A DNA stretch of 64,000 nucleotides from Micromonospora carbonacea (GTDB lineage: Bacteria > Actinomycetota > Actinomycetes > Mycobacteriales > Micromonosporaceae). Below the pieces are notes generated by a model that saw nothing but the letters and a program-made list of their open reading frames with translations, was not told the origin of the DNA and searched no databases. Position 1 is the stretch's first letter, and each line of letters opens with the position of its first letter. Of this stretch, positions 26,649-35,936 are shown one piece after another. The stretch lies in contig NZ_JACHMZ010000001.1 in NCBI RefSeq assembly GCF_014205165.1, positions 6,678,501-6,742,500 on the forward strand, in the 5' to 3' direction. A program made the position numbers and the translations under genes.

Positions 26649-26688
26649 CTCCTGTCGGTCGAGGAGCGTGGTGCTTCGCCGACAGGAG
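26649..26688 (-). promoter_or_regulatory. Shine-Dalgarno-sequestering hairpin (riboswitch expression platform)
   Basis: In the mRNA CTCCTGTCGG (26688-26679) is complementary over ten perfect pairs to CCGACAGGAG (26658-26649), whose AGGAG is the btuF ribosome binding site. When formed, the hairpin hides the site, which fits translational repression when B12 is bound. Confidence 0.75.
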
Positions 26689-26690
26689 CC

Positions 26691-26904
26691 CGGTGGGTGC
26701 CCGTCCGCGAGGCGCCCTTCCTCGAGAGCGCGTGTCGCGACCGTGCCGCAGGCGACCTGGCTCGCCCCACACACGTCGGCGTCGGCCGGCGGGCCGACGC
26801 CTGGTCGACGGCGGCCGGGGGCCGACGCCGCGGGTGGGGCATCACAGTTGCGGGACAGCGCCGGATTCGCACCGGCTTCGCTGCGGTTTGGTCGGTGCCA
26901 CCGT
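26691..26904 (-). ncRNA. Cobalamin riboswitch aptamer
   Basis: On the minus strand the conserved core reads GCCGGTGCGAATCCGGCGCT followed by GTCCCGCAACTGTGATG, and the downstream B12-box region reads GCGAGCCAGGTCGCCTGCGG. CGGTGG at the 5' end (26904-26899) can pair with CCACCG at the 3' end (26696-26691) as the closing P1 stem. It lies directly ahead of the importer genes. The aptamer binds adenosylcobalamin or a related cobalamin and lowers importer expression. Confidence 0.92.
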
Positions 26905-26969
26905 AGCGCACGCCCCGCCGGCACCTCGTTGATCTAGGGACTACGTCTCAGCGTGACGATGCCGACACG

Positions 26970-26999
26970 GGTGCGGGGCCCCGGGCGGGGCCCCGCACC
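26970..26999 (-). terminator. Hairpin terminator after the M14 peptidase gene
   Basis: GGTGCGGGGCCCC and its complement make a 13 bp perfect stem with a GGGC loop, nine bases beyond the stop codon of the carboxypeptidase gene. It also insulates that gene from the B12 operon. Confidence 0.75.
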
Positions 27000-27008
27000 A
27001 ACGGGCGG

Positions 27009-28328
27009 TCAGGAGCAGTACTGCGCCTGCTTGTTGATGACCCGGTACGGGCAGTCGGCGTACTCGGAGAGCAGCAGGACCGCCTCCTTGTTGCGCGACG
27101 TCTGGGCCGGGATGACCTCGTCGGGCGGGTAGAAGCCGCCGCCGGCGCCGGACGAGCCGGGGTACATCTCGAAGGTGTACGCCCAGATGCCGTGCGTCGC
27201 CCACATCCAGTCGAGGCTGTCGCCGTCGGTGATGTAGAGGTCGCTGGACTGCTCGGGGGTGTAGCCGTTGGTGGCGGCCATCCGCTGACCGAGGGTGGCG
27301 AAGGTGTTGTACTGGTCCGCCGTCATGCCGGTGGTGGTGTTCGCCGTCGTGTAGCCGAAGGGCCAGAGCACGAGCTGCGAGTACGTGTGCCAGTCGATGT
27401 TGGCCTTGATCTGCTGGACCCCGCCGACGACCCGGCTGTTGACGAAGTCACGCAGCGCCTTCGTCTCGGGGGCGGAGAAGGCGGACGGCCCGCGGTAGGT
27501 CGACGACGACGGCACGCCGGACGACCCGCCGCAGCAGCCCCAGTTGTAGCCCCAGTTGCGGTTCAGGTCGGTGCCGACCGCGGCCGCGCCGCTGTTGGGC
27601 TGCCGGTTCTTGCGCCAGGACCGGTACGAGCCGGTGGCGATGTCGTACTCGCTGCCGTCGGGGTTGACGGTGGGGACGATCCAGATCTCCCGGCTGTTGA
27701 CGATGCTGGTGATCCGGGAGTCGCTGCCGTAGCTGTCGGTGAACAGGTCGAGCAGGTAGATCGCCATCTCGACGGTCAGGTGCTCGCGGGCGTGCTGCTG
27801 CGAGTTGAACAGGATCTCCGGCTCGGCCTCGTCGGTGGCCACGTTGTCGGAGATCTTCACGGCCATCAGGTCGCGGCCCTCGTACGACTTGCCGATGCTG
27901 ATCTTGCGGGCGATGGTCGGGTGGTCGGCGACCACCTTGTTCACCACCGTGGTCAGCTCGGCGTAGTCGTGGTAGTTGGAGTCGGCCGACGGAAAGCCGG
28001 TCGTGCCGACGCCGTCGGAGTGGACGGGGGCCGCCTGCTTCTCCACCTGGTAGCCGAGTCGCCTGATCGCCGCCGCCTCGGCGTCGGTCGCCGTGACGTG
28101 CAGGATGCCGTGCTCGGCGGCGTCGACGGCGGCGCCGGTGCGGGCGACGGCGTTGCGGGCGGCCAGGGTGCGCACGCCGAGCACGTCGTACTCGGCGGCG
28201 ACCGGCTCGGCGGCGGGCTCCGGGGCGGGGCGCGCGGAGACCGGCCCGGTGGCGACGGTGAGGCCCAGGCCGGCGGCGGTGGCGAGCACCAGTGCGCGAC
28301 GCAGGCGGGTCGAGGTGCGGAAGGCCAT
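27009..28328 (-). CDS. Secreted M14 zinc carboxypeptidase
   Basis: The 439-residue preproenzyme has a signal peptide (to about residue 33), a propeptide to about 110 and an M14 catalytic domain. Zinc ligands are H179 and E182 in [11 protein letters not shown] plus a later His in NIDWHTYSQ; the substrate-binding Asn-Arg is in [11 protein letters not shown] and the general-base Glu in YTFEMYPG. It trims C-terminal residues from peptides outside the cell. The start ATG at 28328 is six bases after AGGAGG. Divergent from a second secreted peptidase gene. Confidence 0.93.
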   Translation of the reverse strand: MAFRTSTRLRRALVLATAAGLGLTVATGPVSARPAPEPAAEPVAAEYDVLGVRTLAARNAVARTGAAVDAAEHGILHVTATDAEAAAIRRLGYQVEKQAAPVHSDGVGTTGFPSADSNYHDYAELTTVVNKVVADHPTIARKISIGKSYEGRDLMAVKISDNVATDEAEPEILFNSQQHAREHLTVEMAIYLLDLFTDSYGSDSRITSIVNSREIWIVPTVNPDGSEYDIATGSYRSWRKNRQPNSGAAAVGTDLNRNWGYNWGCCGGSSGVPSSSTYRGPSAFSAPETKALRDFVNSRVVGGVQQIKANIDWHTYSQLVLWPFGYTTANTTTGMTADQYNTFATLGQRMAATNGYTPEQSSDLYITDGDSLDWMWATHGIWAYTFEMYPGSSGAGGGFYPPDEVIPAQTSRNKEAVLLLSEYADCPYRVINKQAQYCS

Positions 28329-28545
28329 GGACAACCTCCTGGGGGTACGGGGATATCCCGTCTCGTGGTCAACACTTCACCACTTGTCACATGGTCAGAT
28401 CAATATCTTTCACTACGTGATCCATCCCGACCGCATCCTCACTCCGGCAAGGAGTTTCCTGACGCGAACATCTGGCGAAACTTCCCGACGGGCGGGATAG
28501 TGACCGGCAAGCATGCCCCGACCCGCCTCACCCCGCGGAGATCAG

Positions 28546-29886
28546 ATGGCCAGCACAGCCCTACGCGCGCTCGCGCTCACCGGCGTCGCCGCGCTCGCCC
28601 TCGCCGGCACGGCCGTTCCCGCCCACGCCGGCCGCCACCGCCCGCCCGTCGAACACGACGAGCAGATCACGTTCCAGGAGTGGTCCCGCCACCCCGACTG
28701 GCGTACCGGCACCCACCGGGGCACCCGGGCCGTGCCCGGTCACCGCGCCGGGATCACCATCGGCCGGCCCGCCGGGACGACCGAGTTCACCGACGAGCAC
28801 GCCGGCACCACCAGCACCTGGGAGTACGCCACCTGGACCTCGCCGGCCACCCGGATCGGCTTCGACGCCACCGAGCTGGTGGCCTCGTGGAACGCCGACA
28901 CCCCGGCGGGCACCTGGCTCCAGGTCGAGCTCCAGGGCACGTACAACACCGGCGACCGGACCCCCTGGTACGTCATGGGCCGGTGGGCCTCCGGCGACGC
29001 CGACATCAAGCGGGCCACCCTCGACGGTCAGGGCGACCCGTGGTCGAGCGTGTGGACGGACACGTTCGCCATCGACGACGCCGACGCCGGGGTGCTGCTG
29101 CGGTCGTACCAGCTTCGGCTCAGCCTCTACCGCAAGCCCGGCCAGACGGCCTCGCCCCGGGTCCGGATGCTCGGCGCGATGAGCTCGAACGTGCCGGACC
29201 GGTTCACCGTCACGCCGAGCCGGGGCGGCATCGCCTGGGGGAGGGAGCTGCCCGTTCCCGCCCACTCCCAGATGATCCACAAAGGCAACTACCCCGAGTG
29301 GGGCGGCGGCGGGCAGGTCTGGTGCAGCCCCACGTCGACCACGATGGTGCTGGAATACCACGGCCGGGGCCCGTCGGCCGAGGACCTGGCCTGGGTCACC
29401 CCCGGCTACACCGATCCGCAGGTCGCCCACGCCGCCCGGATGACCTGGGACTACGAGTACGAGGGCGCGGGGAACTGGCCGTTCAACACCGCGTACGCCG
29501 CGAGCTTCCCCGACATCGACGCCCGGGTGACCCGGCTGCACTCCCTCGACGAGCTGGAACGCTTCGTCGCCGCCGGCCTGCCCGTCATCACCTCGCAGTC
29601 CTTCCTGGACACCGAGCTGGACGGGTCGAACTACGGCACCTCCGGGCACCTCTTCGTGGTCGTCGGCTTCACCGCCGACGGCGACGTGATCGTCAACGAT
29701 CCGGCGTCGTCGTCGAACGCCGAGGTACGCAACGTCTACCGGCGGGAGCAGTTCGAGCAGATCTGGCTGCGCACCAAGCGCTACCGCGCCGACGGGACGG
29801 TGGCCAGCGGCTCGGGCGGCATCGCGTACCTGATCAAGCCGGCGGACCAGCCGTGGCCGGTGGTGCCGGGCTCGACCAACTGGTAG
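28546..29886 (+). CDS. Secreted C39-like cysteine peptidase family protein
   Basis: The 446-residue protein has a signal peptide (residues 1-28), an N-terminal beta-rich region and a C-terminal papain-like C39 family domain. The probable catalytic Cys is in QVWCSPTSTTMVLEY, His in SGHLFVVVGF and Asp/Asn in VNDPASSS. It starts at ATG 28546, five bases after GGAG; an upstream start at 28513 gives a poorer signal peptide. The substrate is unknown; the fold is shared with bacteriocin-leader peptidases, but no partner bacteriocin is nearby. It ends three bases from the convergent DUF4229 gene. Confidence 0.87.
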   Translation: MASTALRALALTGVAALALAGTAVPAHAGRHRPPVEHDEQITFQEWSRHPDWRTGTHRGTRAVPGHRAGITIGRPAGTTEFTDEHAGTTSTWEYATWTSPATRIGFDATELVASWNADTPAGTWLQVELQGTYNTGDRTPWYVMGRWASGDADIKRATLDGQGDPWSSVWTDTFAIDDADAGVLLRSYQLRLSLYRKPGQTASPRVRMLGAMSSNVPDRFTVTPSRGGIAWGRELPVPAHSQMIHKGNYPEWGGGGQVWCSPTSTTMVLEYHGRGPSAEDLAWVTPGYTDPQVAHAARMTWDYEYEGAGNWPFNTAYAASFPDIDARVTRLHSLDELERFVAAGLPVITSQSFLDTELDGSNYGTSGHLFVVVGFTADGDVIVNDPASSSNAEVRNVYRREQFEQIWLRTKRYRADGTVASGSGGIAYLIKPADQPWPVVPGSTNW

Positions 29887-29889
29887 CCG

Positions 29890-30156
29890 TCAGCTCTTGT
29901 CGCCGGGCTGCTCGTCGTCGCCGGCCAGGGCGGAGCGCAACCGCTCCTTCTCGGCCCGGCGGCGCTCGGCGGCCCCGGCCATCTCCCCGGCCATCTCGTC
30001 CCGCCAGCCCCGCAGCAGGAAGAACGAGAGCGCGGCGGAGAACGCCAACGCCAGCATGAGCTTCAGGAAGATGTTCAGGTCGACCGGCCAGAGCGCCGCG
30101 ACGACCACCACGAACAGACCGATCCGGCCCAGCGTGTACTTGACCGCCGCGCTCAC
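29890..30156 (-). CDS. DUF4229 small membrane protein
   Basis: The 88-residue protein has two membrane segments (IGLFVVVVAALWPV and LMLALAFSAALSFFLL) and a charged C-terminal tail, the pattern of actinobacterial DUF4229. It starts at GTG 30156, six bases after GGAG. DUF4229 genes often lie near menaquinone genes in actinomycetes; mqnE is two genes upstream. No function is established. Confidence 0.85.
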   Translation of the reverse strand: MSAAVKYTLGRIGLFVVVVAALWPVDLNIFLKLMLALAFSAALSFFLLRGWRDEMAGEMAGAAERRRAEKERLRSALAGDDEQPGDKS

Positions 30157-30227
30157 GTCGCACTCCGTTCTCCGCCGGCGGGGCCGGCCGTAGGATTCGC
30201 CCCGGCTGGCCCCGCCGGGCGGGGGTT

Positions 30228-30662
30228 TCAGCCCGTCCGGCGGGCCAGCCAGTGCACCCCGGGAAACCAGACCACCGCGTAGACCACGGTGAAGGCCGCC
30301 GCGCCGAGCCCGCCGCCCAGCAGCGGCGGCAGCCCGTCGGCCAGGCCCGCCACCACCAGGCCGGCGACCACGGCCAGCCCGGCCGCCGCCAGCGCGGCCA
30401 CCACCCGGGCCGCGCCGAACTCCCAGGCCCGGAAGTCCTCCCAGTAGAGCCAGGCCGGCAGGATGATCGCCAGCCAGCCGTTGGCCCGGCCGAAGTCGCC
30501 CGCGCCCACCGTGGCGAAGCCCCAGTCGAACAGCAGCAGGGCGAGCAGGCCGATCACCAGACCGGCGAGGCTGATGCCCAGCAGGTCACCGAGGGCGACG
30601 ATCCGCCCGTCGGCGTCCCGCCGCGGGAACCCGCCCTGACCCTGCCGGCTCGACTCGCTCAT
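30228..30662 (-). CDS. Small four-helix membrane protein, unknown function
   Basis: The 144-residue protein has a charged N-terminus of about 20 residues followed by four hydrophobic segments. I recognise no family. A TACCCT box lies eight bases before the ATG at 30662. It is placed between mqnE and the DUF4229 gene on the same strand, so it may share their transcript. Confidence 0.75.
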   Translation of the reverse strand: MSESSRQGQGGFPRRDADGRIVALGDLLGISLAGLVIGLLALLLFDWGFATVGAGDFGRANGWLAIILPAWLYWEDFRAWEFGAARVVAALAAAGLAVVAGLVVAGLADGLPPLLGGGLGAAAFTVVYAVVWFPGVHWLARRTG

Positions 30663-30684
30663 GACCCACCAGGGTACGGGCTGC

Positions 30685-31854
30685 TCAGGCCCACACCTGC
30701 TGCGGCTCGGACCGGCGCTCCGCCAGCGACGGGGGCCCGTCGTACTCGCGGACGATCTCGTAGCGGGTGTTGCGCTCGACCGGGCGGAAGCCCGCGTCCC
30801 AGATCAGGTGCAGCAGGTCGTCGCGGTGCATGGTGTTCGGGGTGCCGTACGAGTCGGCGTCGTGGGTGATCTTGTATTCCACGACGGAGCCGTCCAGGTC
30901 GTCCACGCCGAAGTTCAGCGAGAGCTGGGCCACCGACAGGCCGTGCATCACCCAGAAGCACTTCACGTGCGGGACGTTGTCGAACAGCAGCCGGGAGACC
31001 GCGAACGTCTTCAGCGACTCGGCCGGCGAGGCCATCGTGGTCCGCGCCTGGATCCGGTTACGGATCTTGCCGTCCGCCGAGTCGACGAAGTCGTGCTGGT
31101 AGCGCAGCGGGATGAAGACCTGGAAGCCGCCCGTCTCGTCCTGCAACTCGCGCAGCCGCAGCACGTGGTCGACGCGGTGCCGGGGCTCCTCGATGTGCCC
31201 GTAGAGCATCGTCGACGGGGTCTTCATGCCCTTCGAGTGGGCCAGCCGGTGGATCCGCGACCAGTCCTCCCAGTGGCAGGCGTGGTCGACGATGTGCTGG
31301 CGGACCTCCCAGTCGAAGATCTCCGCGCCGCCGCCGGTCAGCGACTCCAGGCCGGCGTCCATCAGCTCGTCGAGGATCTCGTCGGCGCCCAGGCCGCTGA
31401 TCTTCTCGAACCACTGCACCTCGGTCGCGGTGAACGCCTTCAGGTTGACCTTCGGCAGCGCCGCCTTCAGCTCGCGCAGCACCTTCGGGTAGTAGCGCCA
31501 GGGCAGCGTCGGGTGCAGGCCGTTGACGATGTGCAGCTCGGTGAGCTGCTCGTCCTCCATCTCCTTGGCCTTGCGGACCGCCTCGTCGATGCGCATCGTG
31601 TACGCGTCCTTCTCGCCCGGCTTGCGCTGGAACGAGCAGTACGCGCAGGAGGCGCTGCACACGTTGGTCAGGTTGAGGTGCCGGTTGACGTTGAACATCA
31701 CCCGGTCGCCGTTGAGCTCCGTGCGCCGGTGGTGCGCCAGGCGGCCCAGCCAGGTCAGGTCGTCGCTGTCGTAGAGGGCGATCCCGTCCTCTCGGGTCAA
31801 CCGTTCGCCCGCGTACACCTTCTCTTCGAGCTCGCGCTTGAGTCCGGCGTCCAT
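30685..31854 (-). CDS. mqnE: Aminofutalosine synthase MqnE (radical SAM)
   Basis: MqnE joins 3-enolpyruvylbenzoate to S-adenosylmethionine to give aminofutalosine, the second step of the pathway. The 389-residue protein carries CxxxCxxC at C66, C70 and C73 (CSASCAYC) and the family blocks ELHIVNGLHPTLPW and GLESLTGGGAEIF. The ATG at 31854 matches the usual start (MDAGLKRELEEKVYAGERL); a GTG seven codons upstream is possible. Head of a possible operon with the two small membrane proteins. Confidence 0.94.
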   Translation of the reverse strand: MDAGLKRELEEKVYAGERLTREDGIALYDSDDLTWLGRLAHHRRTELNGDRVMFNVNRHLNLTNVCSASCAYCSFQRKPGEKDAYTMRIDEAVRKAKEMEDEQLTELHIVNGLHPTLPWRYYPKVLRELKAALPKVNLKAFTATEVQWFEKISGLGADEILDELMDAGLESLTGGGAEIFDWEVRQHIVDHACHWEDWSRIHRLAHSKGMKTPSTMLYGHIEEPRHRVDHVLRLRELQDETGGFQVFIPLRYQHDFVDSADGKIRNRIQARTTMASPAESLKTFAVSRLLFDNVPHVKCFWVMHGLSVAQLSLNFGVDDLDGSVVEYKITHDADSYGTPNTMHRDDLLHLIWDAGFRPVERNTRYEIVREYDGPPSLAERRSEPQQVWA

Positions 31855-32094
31855 CGAAAGCCACGTCCCTTCCACCTGCGGTCCCGTCGAGCCTACGTCG
31901 GGTCGTCGACCCGCCGCCGGTCCGGTCGGCCCCAGCGACGTACCTCACCGGACTCTCAGCCGCTCGTGACCTGTTACGCCATCGACATCACTGCCCGGGT
32001 GCGGTAAGACAGGGTGGGGCGCGCCACATTCGGGGCCGCCCCCGCCGTCGCGCCACCCGAGCGCGACGCCCACCCACGCCGGACGGGGAGCGGA

Positions 32095-33579
32095 ATGGTG
32101 CAGAGCACGCGACGACAGCGACGGCAGCGACGGAGGGCGCCCCTGTTCTCGCCGGTGCTCCGGCCAGCGCTGTGGTCCGCCCTGCTCAGCGCCGTGGCCA
32201 CGGCCGCGCTCGCCACCCCCGCGTACGCCGAACCGCCGCTGCCCAACGTCGTGCCCGACACCGGTTCCCGCCCCGTCGCCGTCGGCGGGCTCCCGGTGCC
32301 CGGCCTGAACGGCCCGGCCGTCCCCGGCGCCGGCGCGCCGGTGACGCCGCTCGGCACCGGCCCGCTCGCCGCCGCCATCGCGGCCGCCGAGGCCCAGGTC
32401 GGCCTCCTCGGTGACCAACTGCTCGGGCTGCGCCAGACCCGCACCGAGGCGGAGGGCCAGCTCGCCGCCGCCGACCGGGACCTGAAGACGGCCCGCGACG
32501 CCCTGGCCCGCGCCCAGGAGGGCGCCGACGCCGCCGCGGCCGGCGCGCTCAAGGCCGCCGCCGCGCTGCCGCCCGGCGAGTTCGCCGAGGACCTGCACGG
32601 GCTCAACATGCTCCAGCAGATCACCCGCGGCGAGGAGGCGGAGGGGGCGACGACCGCCGCGGCCGGCGAGCTGACCCGCGCCCGCGCCGCCGAGCAGGTC
32701 GCCTACCAGGCGTGGCTCGCCGCCGACACCCGGGTGCGTTCGGTCCGGGACCAGTACGCCGCCGTGGAGAAGTCGCTCCGCGAGCAGGAGAAGAAGCTGC
32801 TCAAGCTGCGCAAGGACAACGCGGCGCAGATCATCGAGCTGGAACGCCAGCAGGAGGCCCTCGAGCAGCAGCTCGGCGCGGGCTACGTCGACGGGCAGAG
32901 CAGCAACGGCCTCACCGCGAGCCCGACCGCGCTGGCCGCCGTCCGCTACGCCCTGGCCCAGCTCGGCGACCCGTACGTCTGGGCCGCCGAGGGTCCGGAC
33001 GCCTTCGACTGCTCCGGGCTGATGTGGGCCGCCTACCGGTCGGCCGGCTACAACCAGCTGCCCCGGGTCTCCCGCGACCAGTACTACGCGACCCGGGGCC
33101 GCACGGTGAGCCGCAGCGCGCTGCTCCCCGGCGACCTGCTCTTCTTCGCCTCCGGCAGCAGTTGGACGACGATCCACCACGTCGCGATGTACATCGGCAA
33201 CGGCAAGATGGTGCAGTCCCCCACCACGGGCCAGACGGTGAAGATCAGCACGGTGGGATGGTCCCGGCTCTACGCCGCGACCCGCGTGGTCGGCGCGGTG
33301 CCCGCCCCGACCCCGACCCCCACCCCGGCTCCGACCACTCCCAAGCCCACCGCCACCCCCAAGCCGACGAAGACTCCGACGCCGAAGCCGACCACCCCGA
33401 CGCCGAAGCCCACGACGCCGACGCCGAAGCCGACCACGGCGAGCCCGACGCCGACGCCGACTCCGACGCCGAGCCCGTCGGACACCCCGTCCCCGTCACC
33501 GGCGCCGACCACCCAGGCCAGCAGCCCGGCACCGGAGGACAGCGCCTCGCCGGACGCCTCGACGAGCGTGGCCGGCTGA
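32095..33579 (+). CDS. NlpC/P60 peptidoglycan endopeptidase with coiled coil
   Basis: The 494-residue secreted protein has a long basic signal peptide (to about residue 45), a coiled-coil region at about 85-260, and an NlpC/P60 domain with catalytic Cys near 304 (DCSGLMWAAYRSAGY) and His near 361 (HHVAMYIGNG). A Pro/Thr/Lys-rich tail of about 90 residues (TPKPTTPTPKP type) follows. It resembles RipA/RipC-type cell-division hydrolases that cut peptide stems. The coiled coil probably binds an FtsX-like activator or autoinhibits. The start ATG at 32095 has GGGGAG four bases upstream. Confidence 0.9.
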   Translation: MVQSTRRQRRQRRRAPLFSPVLRPALWSALLSAVATAALATPAYAEPPLPNVVPDTGSRPVAVGGLPVPGLNGPAVPGAGAPVTPLGTGPLAAAIAAAEAQVGLLGDQLLGLRQTRTEAEGQLAAADRDLKTARDALARAQEGADAAAAGALKAAAALPPGEFAEDLHGLNMLQQITRGEEAEGATTAAAGELTRARAAEQVAYQAWLAADTRVRSVRDQYAAVEKSLREQEKKLLKLRKDNAAQIIELERQQEALEQQLGAGYVDGQSSNGLTASPTALAAVRYALAQLGDPYVWAAEGPDAFDCSGLMWAAYRSAGYNQLPRVSRDQYYATRGRTVSRSALLPGDLLFFASGSSWTTIHHVAMYIGNGKMVQSPTTGQTVKISTVGWSRLYAATRVVGAVPAPTPTPTPAPTTPKPTATPKPTKTPTPKPTTPTPKPTTPTPKPTTASPTPTPTPTPSPSDTPSPSPAPTTQASSPAPEDSASPDASTSVAG

Positions 33580-33690
33580 CCATCCGTCCGCTCCGGCTGT
33601 GCTGCCGGGCGGGAATGTGGCACCGTGACACCCATACACTTCCGGCCCGACGCCTCGGGCCGGAGGCGAGCGTGGGCACGGAGGACGACC

Positions 33691-35643
33691 ATGGGCGAGC
33701 AAGAGGTTCCGGCGGGAACGACCGACCCCGGATCCCGGCTTGACCCCGGATCCACACCCGCCCCCGGCGATGGTCCGGCCGGCTCCACACGCACCCCGGT
33801 CGGCACCGCGCCGGCCGAGGGGCCGCCGCCCGGGTCGGCAGGGCGGGCAGCGGTGCCCGCCGCGACGGCACGGGCCCGGGTGAGCGTCACCGGCGTGACC
33901 GCCCCGCCCGACGGCGTCGCGTTGCCGGTCGCGGGCAGCAGCGGGACCACGTACCGCGCGGGTGCCCCGGCGATCGATTCCGTTCCGGGCCAGCCGTCGA
34001 CACCGCCCGCCGGGACGGCCGGGGGCGTCGCCAGCGGATCGACGCCGGGCCCGGGGGACGGGGCACGCCCGTCGGGCAGCGCGCCCGTGACCGGCGGGTC
34101 GACCGGGCCGGACGCCCGGGTCACGCCGGATCCCGGCGGCGGCGCGGCAGCCGCGTCGGGAAACGCCCGGCAGGGCGTCATCGTGCCGAGCCAGCGGAGC
34201 GGCGGCACCGGCGCCGCCCGCGCCAGCGCCTCGGTGCCCGGCCTGAACCGGGTCTCCGCCGGTGAGGCGGCCGGCGTCGTCGGGGCGGAGGCGGCAGGCG
34301 GCGCGAAGCCCGGCAACGCCAGGGTGTACCGGTCGGCCCCGGTGAGCCCGGAGCCGCCCGAGCCCGCACGGCCCCCGGGGCCGGCCGAGCCCCCGACGCC
34401 GACCAGGCCGCCCGCGCCACCGGCGCCCGCCCCGGCACCCACCCCCGTTCCCGGGCCGAACCCACCCACACCGCCCGTGCCGGGTCCCACCCCGCCGTCG
34501 CCGAACCCGCCTGTTCCCGAGCCGACGCCGCCCGCCCCCGCCCCGTACCCGCCGGTCCCGACGCCGCCGCCCGGCCCGGCCGTGCCGCCGCCCCCGGCGC
34601 CCAGTCCCGTGCCGCCCGTGCCCGGCCCGCCGGTCCCCCCGCCCGGCCCGCCGGTCCCCCCGCCCGGCCCGGCGGTGCCGCCGTCCCCGCCGCCGCCCGG
34701 CCCGCTGCCGGCACCGCCGTTCCCGCCGCCACCGCTGACCGCCCCGGCCACCACCGCGCCGCCGCCGGCCGCCCCCGCATGGCCACCGGTCGGCCCGGCC
34801 GGCACCCCGCCGTCGTCGGCACCGCCGTCGTCCGAGGCCCGGCCGTCATCCGGGGCCCCGCCGTCATCCGGGGCTCCGGCCGGCTGGCCGGTGGGCCACG
34901 CCGCACCGCCGTTCCCGACGGAGCCACCGTCGCCGGCAGCCCCGCCGCCCCCGGTCGTGCCGGCCCCGGCGCTCCCGGTCTGGCCGCCGCCGACCAACCC
35001 GGCCACCCAGCGGGACGGCACGCCCGCCGCCAGCGGCGTGGCAACGACACCGGCACCCGCCGCGCCGGCGTCGGGTGCTCCCGCCCCGGGCATCCCGGCT
35101 CCGGGCATTCCTGCGTCGGGCGTCCCGGCATCGGGCGTCTCCGCACCGGGCGCTCCCGTCTCGGGCATCCCAGCCTCGGGCATTCCGGCGTCGGGTGTTC
35201 CCGCGGCCGGGCCGCAGGTCGCAGGCCGACCGACGTCCGGCCTGTACGGCGCAGCCCCGACCACCGCCTGGCCGGTGGCACCCCCGGATGGGCCGCCCGC
35301 GCCCCCGGGCGGGGCCCAGGGCGGCCGGGCCACCGTCGGCAGCCCCGCCGCCCGGCCGGAACCGGGCACGGCCGACCTGGCCAGCACCGCGTACGGCACC
35401 GACGGGCCGGGCTTCGCCACGGTCTCGCTGCCCACCGGCAACCAACTGGACAATTCCGGCTCGCTGACCGGGCACATCCTGGCCCAGGGCTGGACGGACG
35501 CCCCGACCGCCCGGTCCAGCACCGCCAAGGTGTTGATCGTCCTGGTGGCGTCGCTCGGGCTGCTCGTCGCGATCGGCGTGCTCGTCGTGCTGCTGGCCGG
35601 CGACGCGATGGACGGTCTGGTCGGCGGCCTCCTCAACAGCTGA
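33691..35643 (+). CDS. Long proline-rich protein with C-terminal membrane anchor
   Basis: The 650-residue protein is almost wholly low complexity: a Gly/Pro/Thr/Ala region, a polyproline core with PPGP and PVPP motifs (about residues 220-360), and a pentapeptide repeat of the GIPAS/GVPAS type around 450-510. A single membrane segment near the C-terminus (KVLIVLVASLGLLVAIGVLV) is followed by a short tail. The start ATG at 33691 is six bases after GGAGG; a GTG 22 codons upstream lacks one. A long open frame on the opposite strand is a product of codon bias. The function is unknown; it follows a cell-wall hydrolase gene and may be an envelope or regulatory protein. Confidence 0.7.
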   Translation: MGEQEVPAGTTDPGSRLDPGSTPAPGDGPAGSTRTPVGTAPAEGPPPGSAGRAAVPAATARARVSVTGVTAPPDGVALPVAGSSGTTYRAGAPAIDSVPGQPSTPPAGTAGGVASGSTPGPGDGARPSGSAPVTGGSTGPDARVTPDPGGGAAAASGNARQGVIVPSQRSGGTGAARASASVPGLNRVSAGEAAGVVGAEAAGGAKPGNARVYRSAPVSPEPPEPARPPGPAEPPTPTRPPAPPAPAPAPTPVPGPNPPTPPVPGPTPPSPNPPVPEPTPPAPAPYPPVPTPPPGPAVPPPPAPSPVPPVPGPPVPPPGPPVPPPGPAVPPSPPPPGPLPAPPFPPPPLTAPATTAPPPAAPAWPPVGPAGTPPSSAPPSSEARPSSGAPPSSGAPAGWPVGHAAPPFPTEPPSPAAPPPPVVPAPALPVWPPPTNPATQRDGTPAASGVATTPAPAAPASGAPAPGIPAPGIPASGVPASGVSAPGAPVSGIPASGIPASGVPAAGPQVAGRPTSGLYGAAPTTAWPVAPPDGPPAPPGGAQGGRATVGSPAARPEPGTADLASTAYGTDGPGFATVSLPTGNQLDNSGSLTGHILAQGWTDAPTARSSTAKVLIVLVASLGLLVAIGVLVVLLAGDAMDGLVGGLLNS

Positions 35644-35720
35644 GCGGGCCGGAGGGGCGACTGAGCGGGCCGGGAGAAGCAGCCAAGCAGGCCGGGAGAA
35701 GGGGCCGAGCCGGACCGGAG
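35641..35720. repeat. Degenerate short tandem repeat
   Basis: Three to four degenerate units of the type AGCGGGCCGGGAGAAG follow the stop codon of the proline-rich protein gene. The rest of the gap to 35936 is intergenic, with a TACACT -10-like hexamer at 35812 ahead of the helicase gene. Confidence 0.5.
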
Positions 35721-35936
35721 CGTGGCGGGGCCGACCCGGGGCGGTGAGCCCGGGAGGGTGAGCCCGCCCACTCCGGTCTCGTGACACGGTGGCAGGTTTG
35801 CTATGTCGCCGTACACTTGTCGGGATCACTGACCCGGCGTGCATGAGGCGCGCCCATGGGCGATCTTGCGGGCGATCCGGCGGCGTTCAGCTGCGGCAGG
35901 CCATCGCGAAGATGCGCCCCGCTTGAAAGGCATTTC

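Noticed and set aside
31855..32094. Possible c-di-AMP riboswitch ahead of the NlpC/P60 gene, as in other actinobacterial wall hydrolases
   Set aside because: I could not find the conserved core of that riboswitch in the 240-base leader.
33270..35816. An 848-residue minus-strand open frame opposite the proline-rich gene, rich in Gly
   Set aside because: It is the mirror of a GC-rich repetitive gene. It has no ribosome binding site or recognisable domain, while the plus strand has GGAGG before its ATG and a proper membrane anchor.
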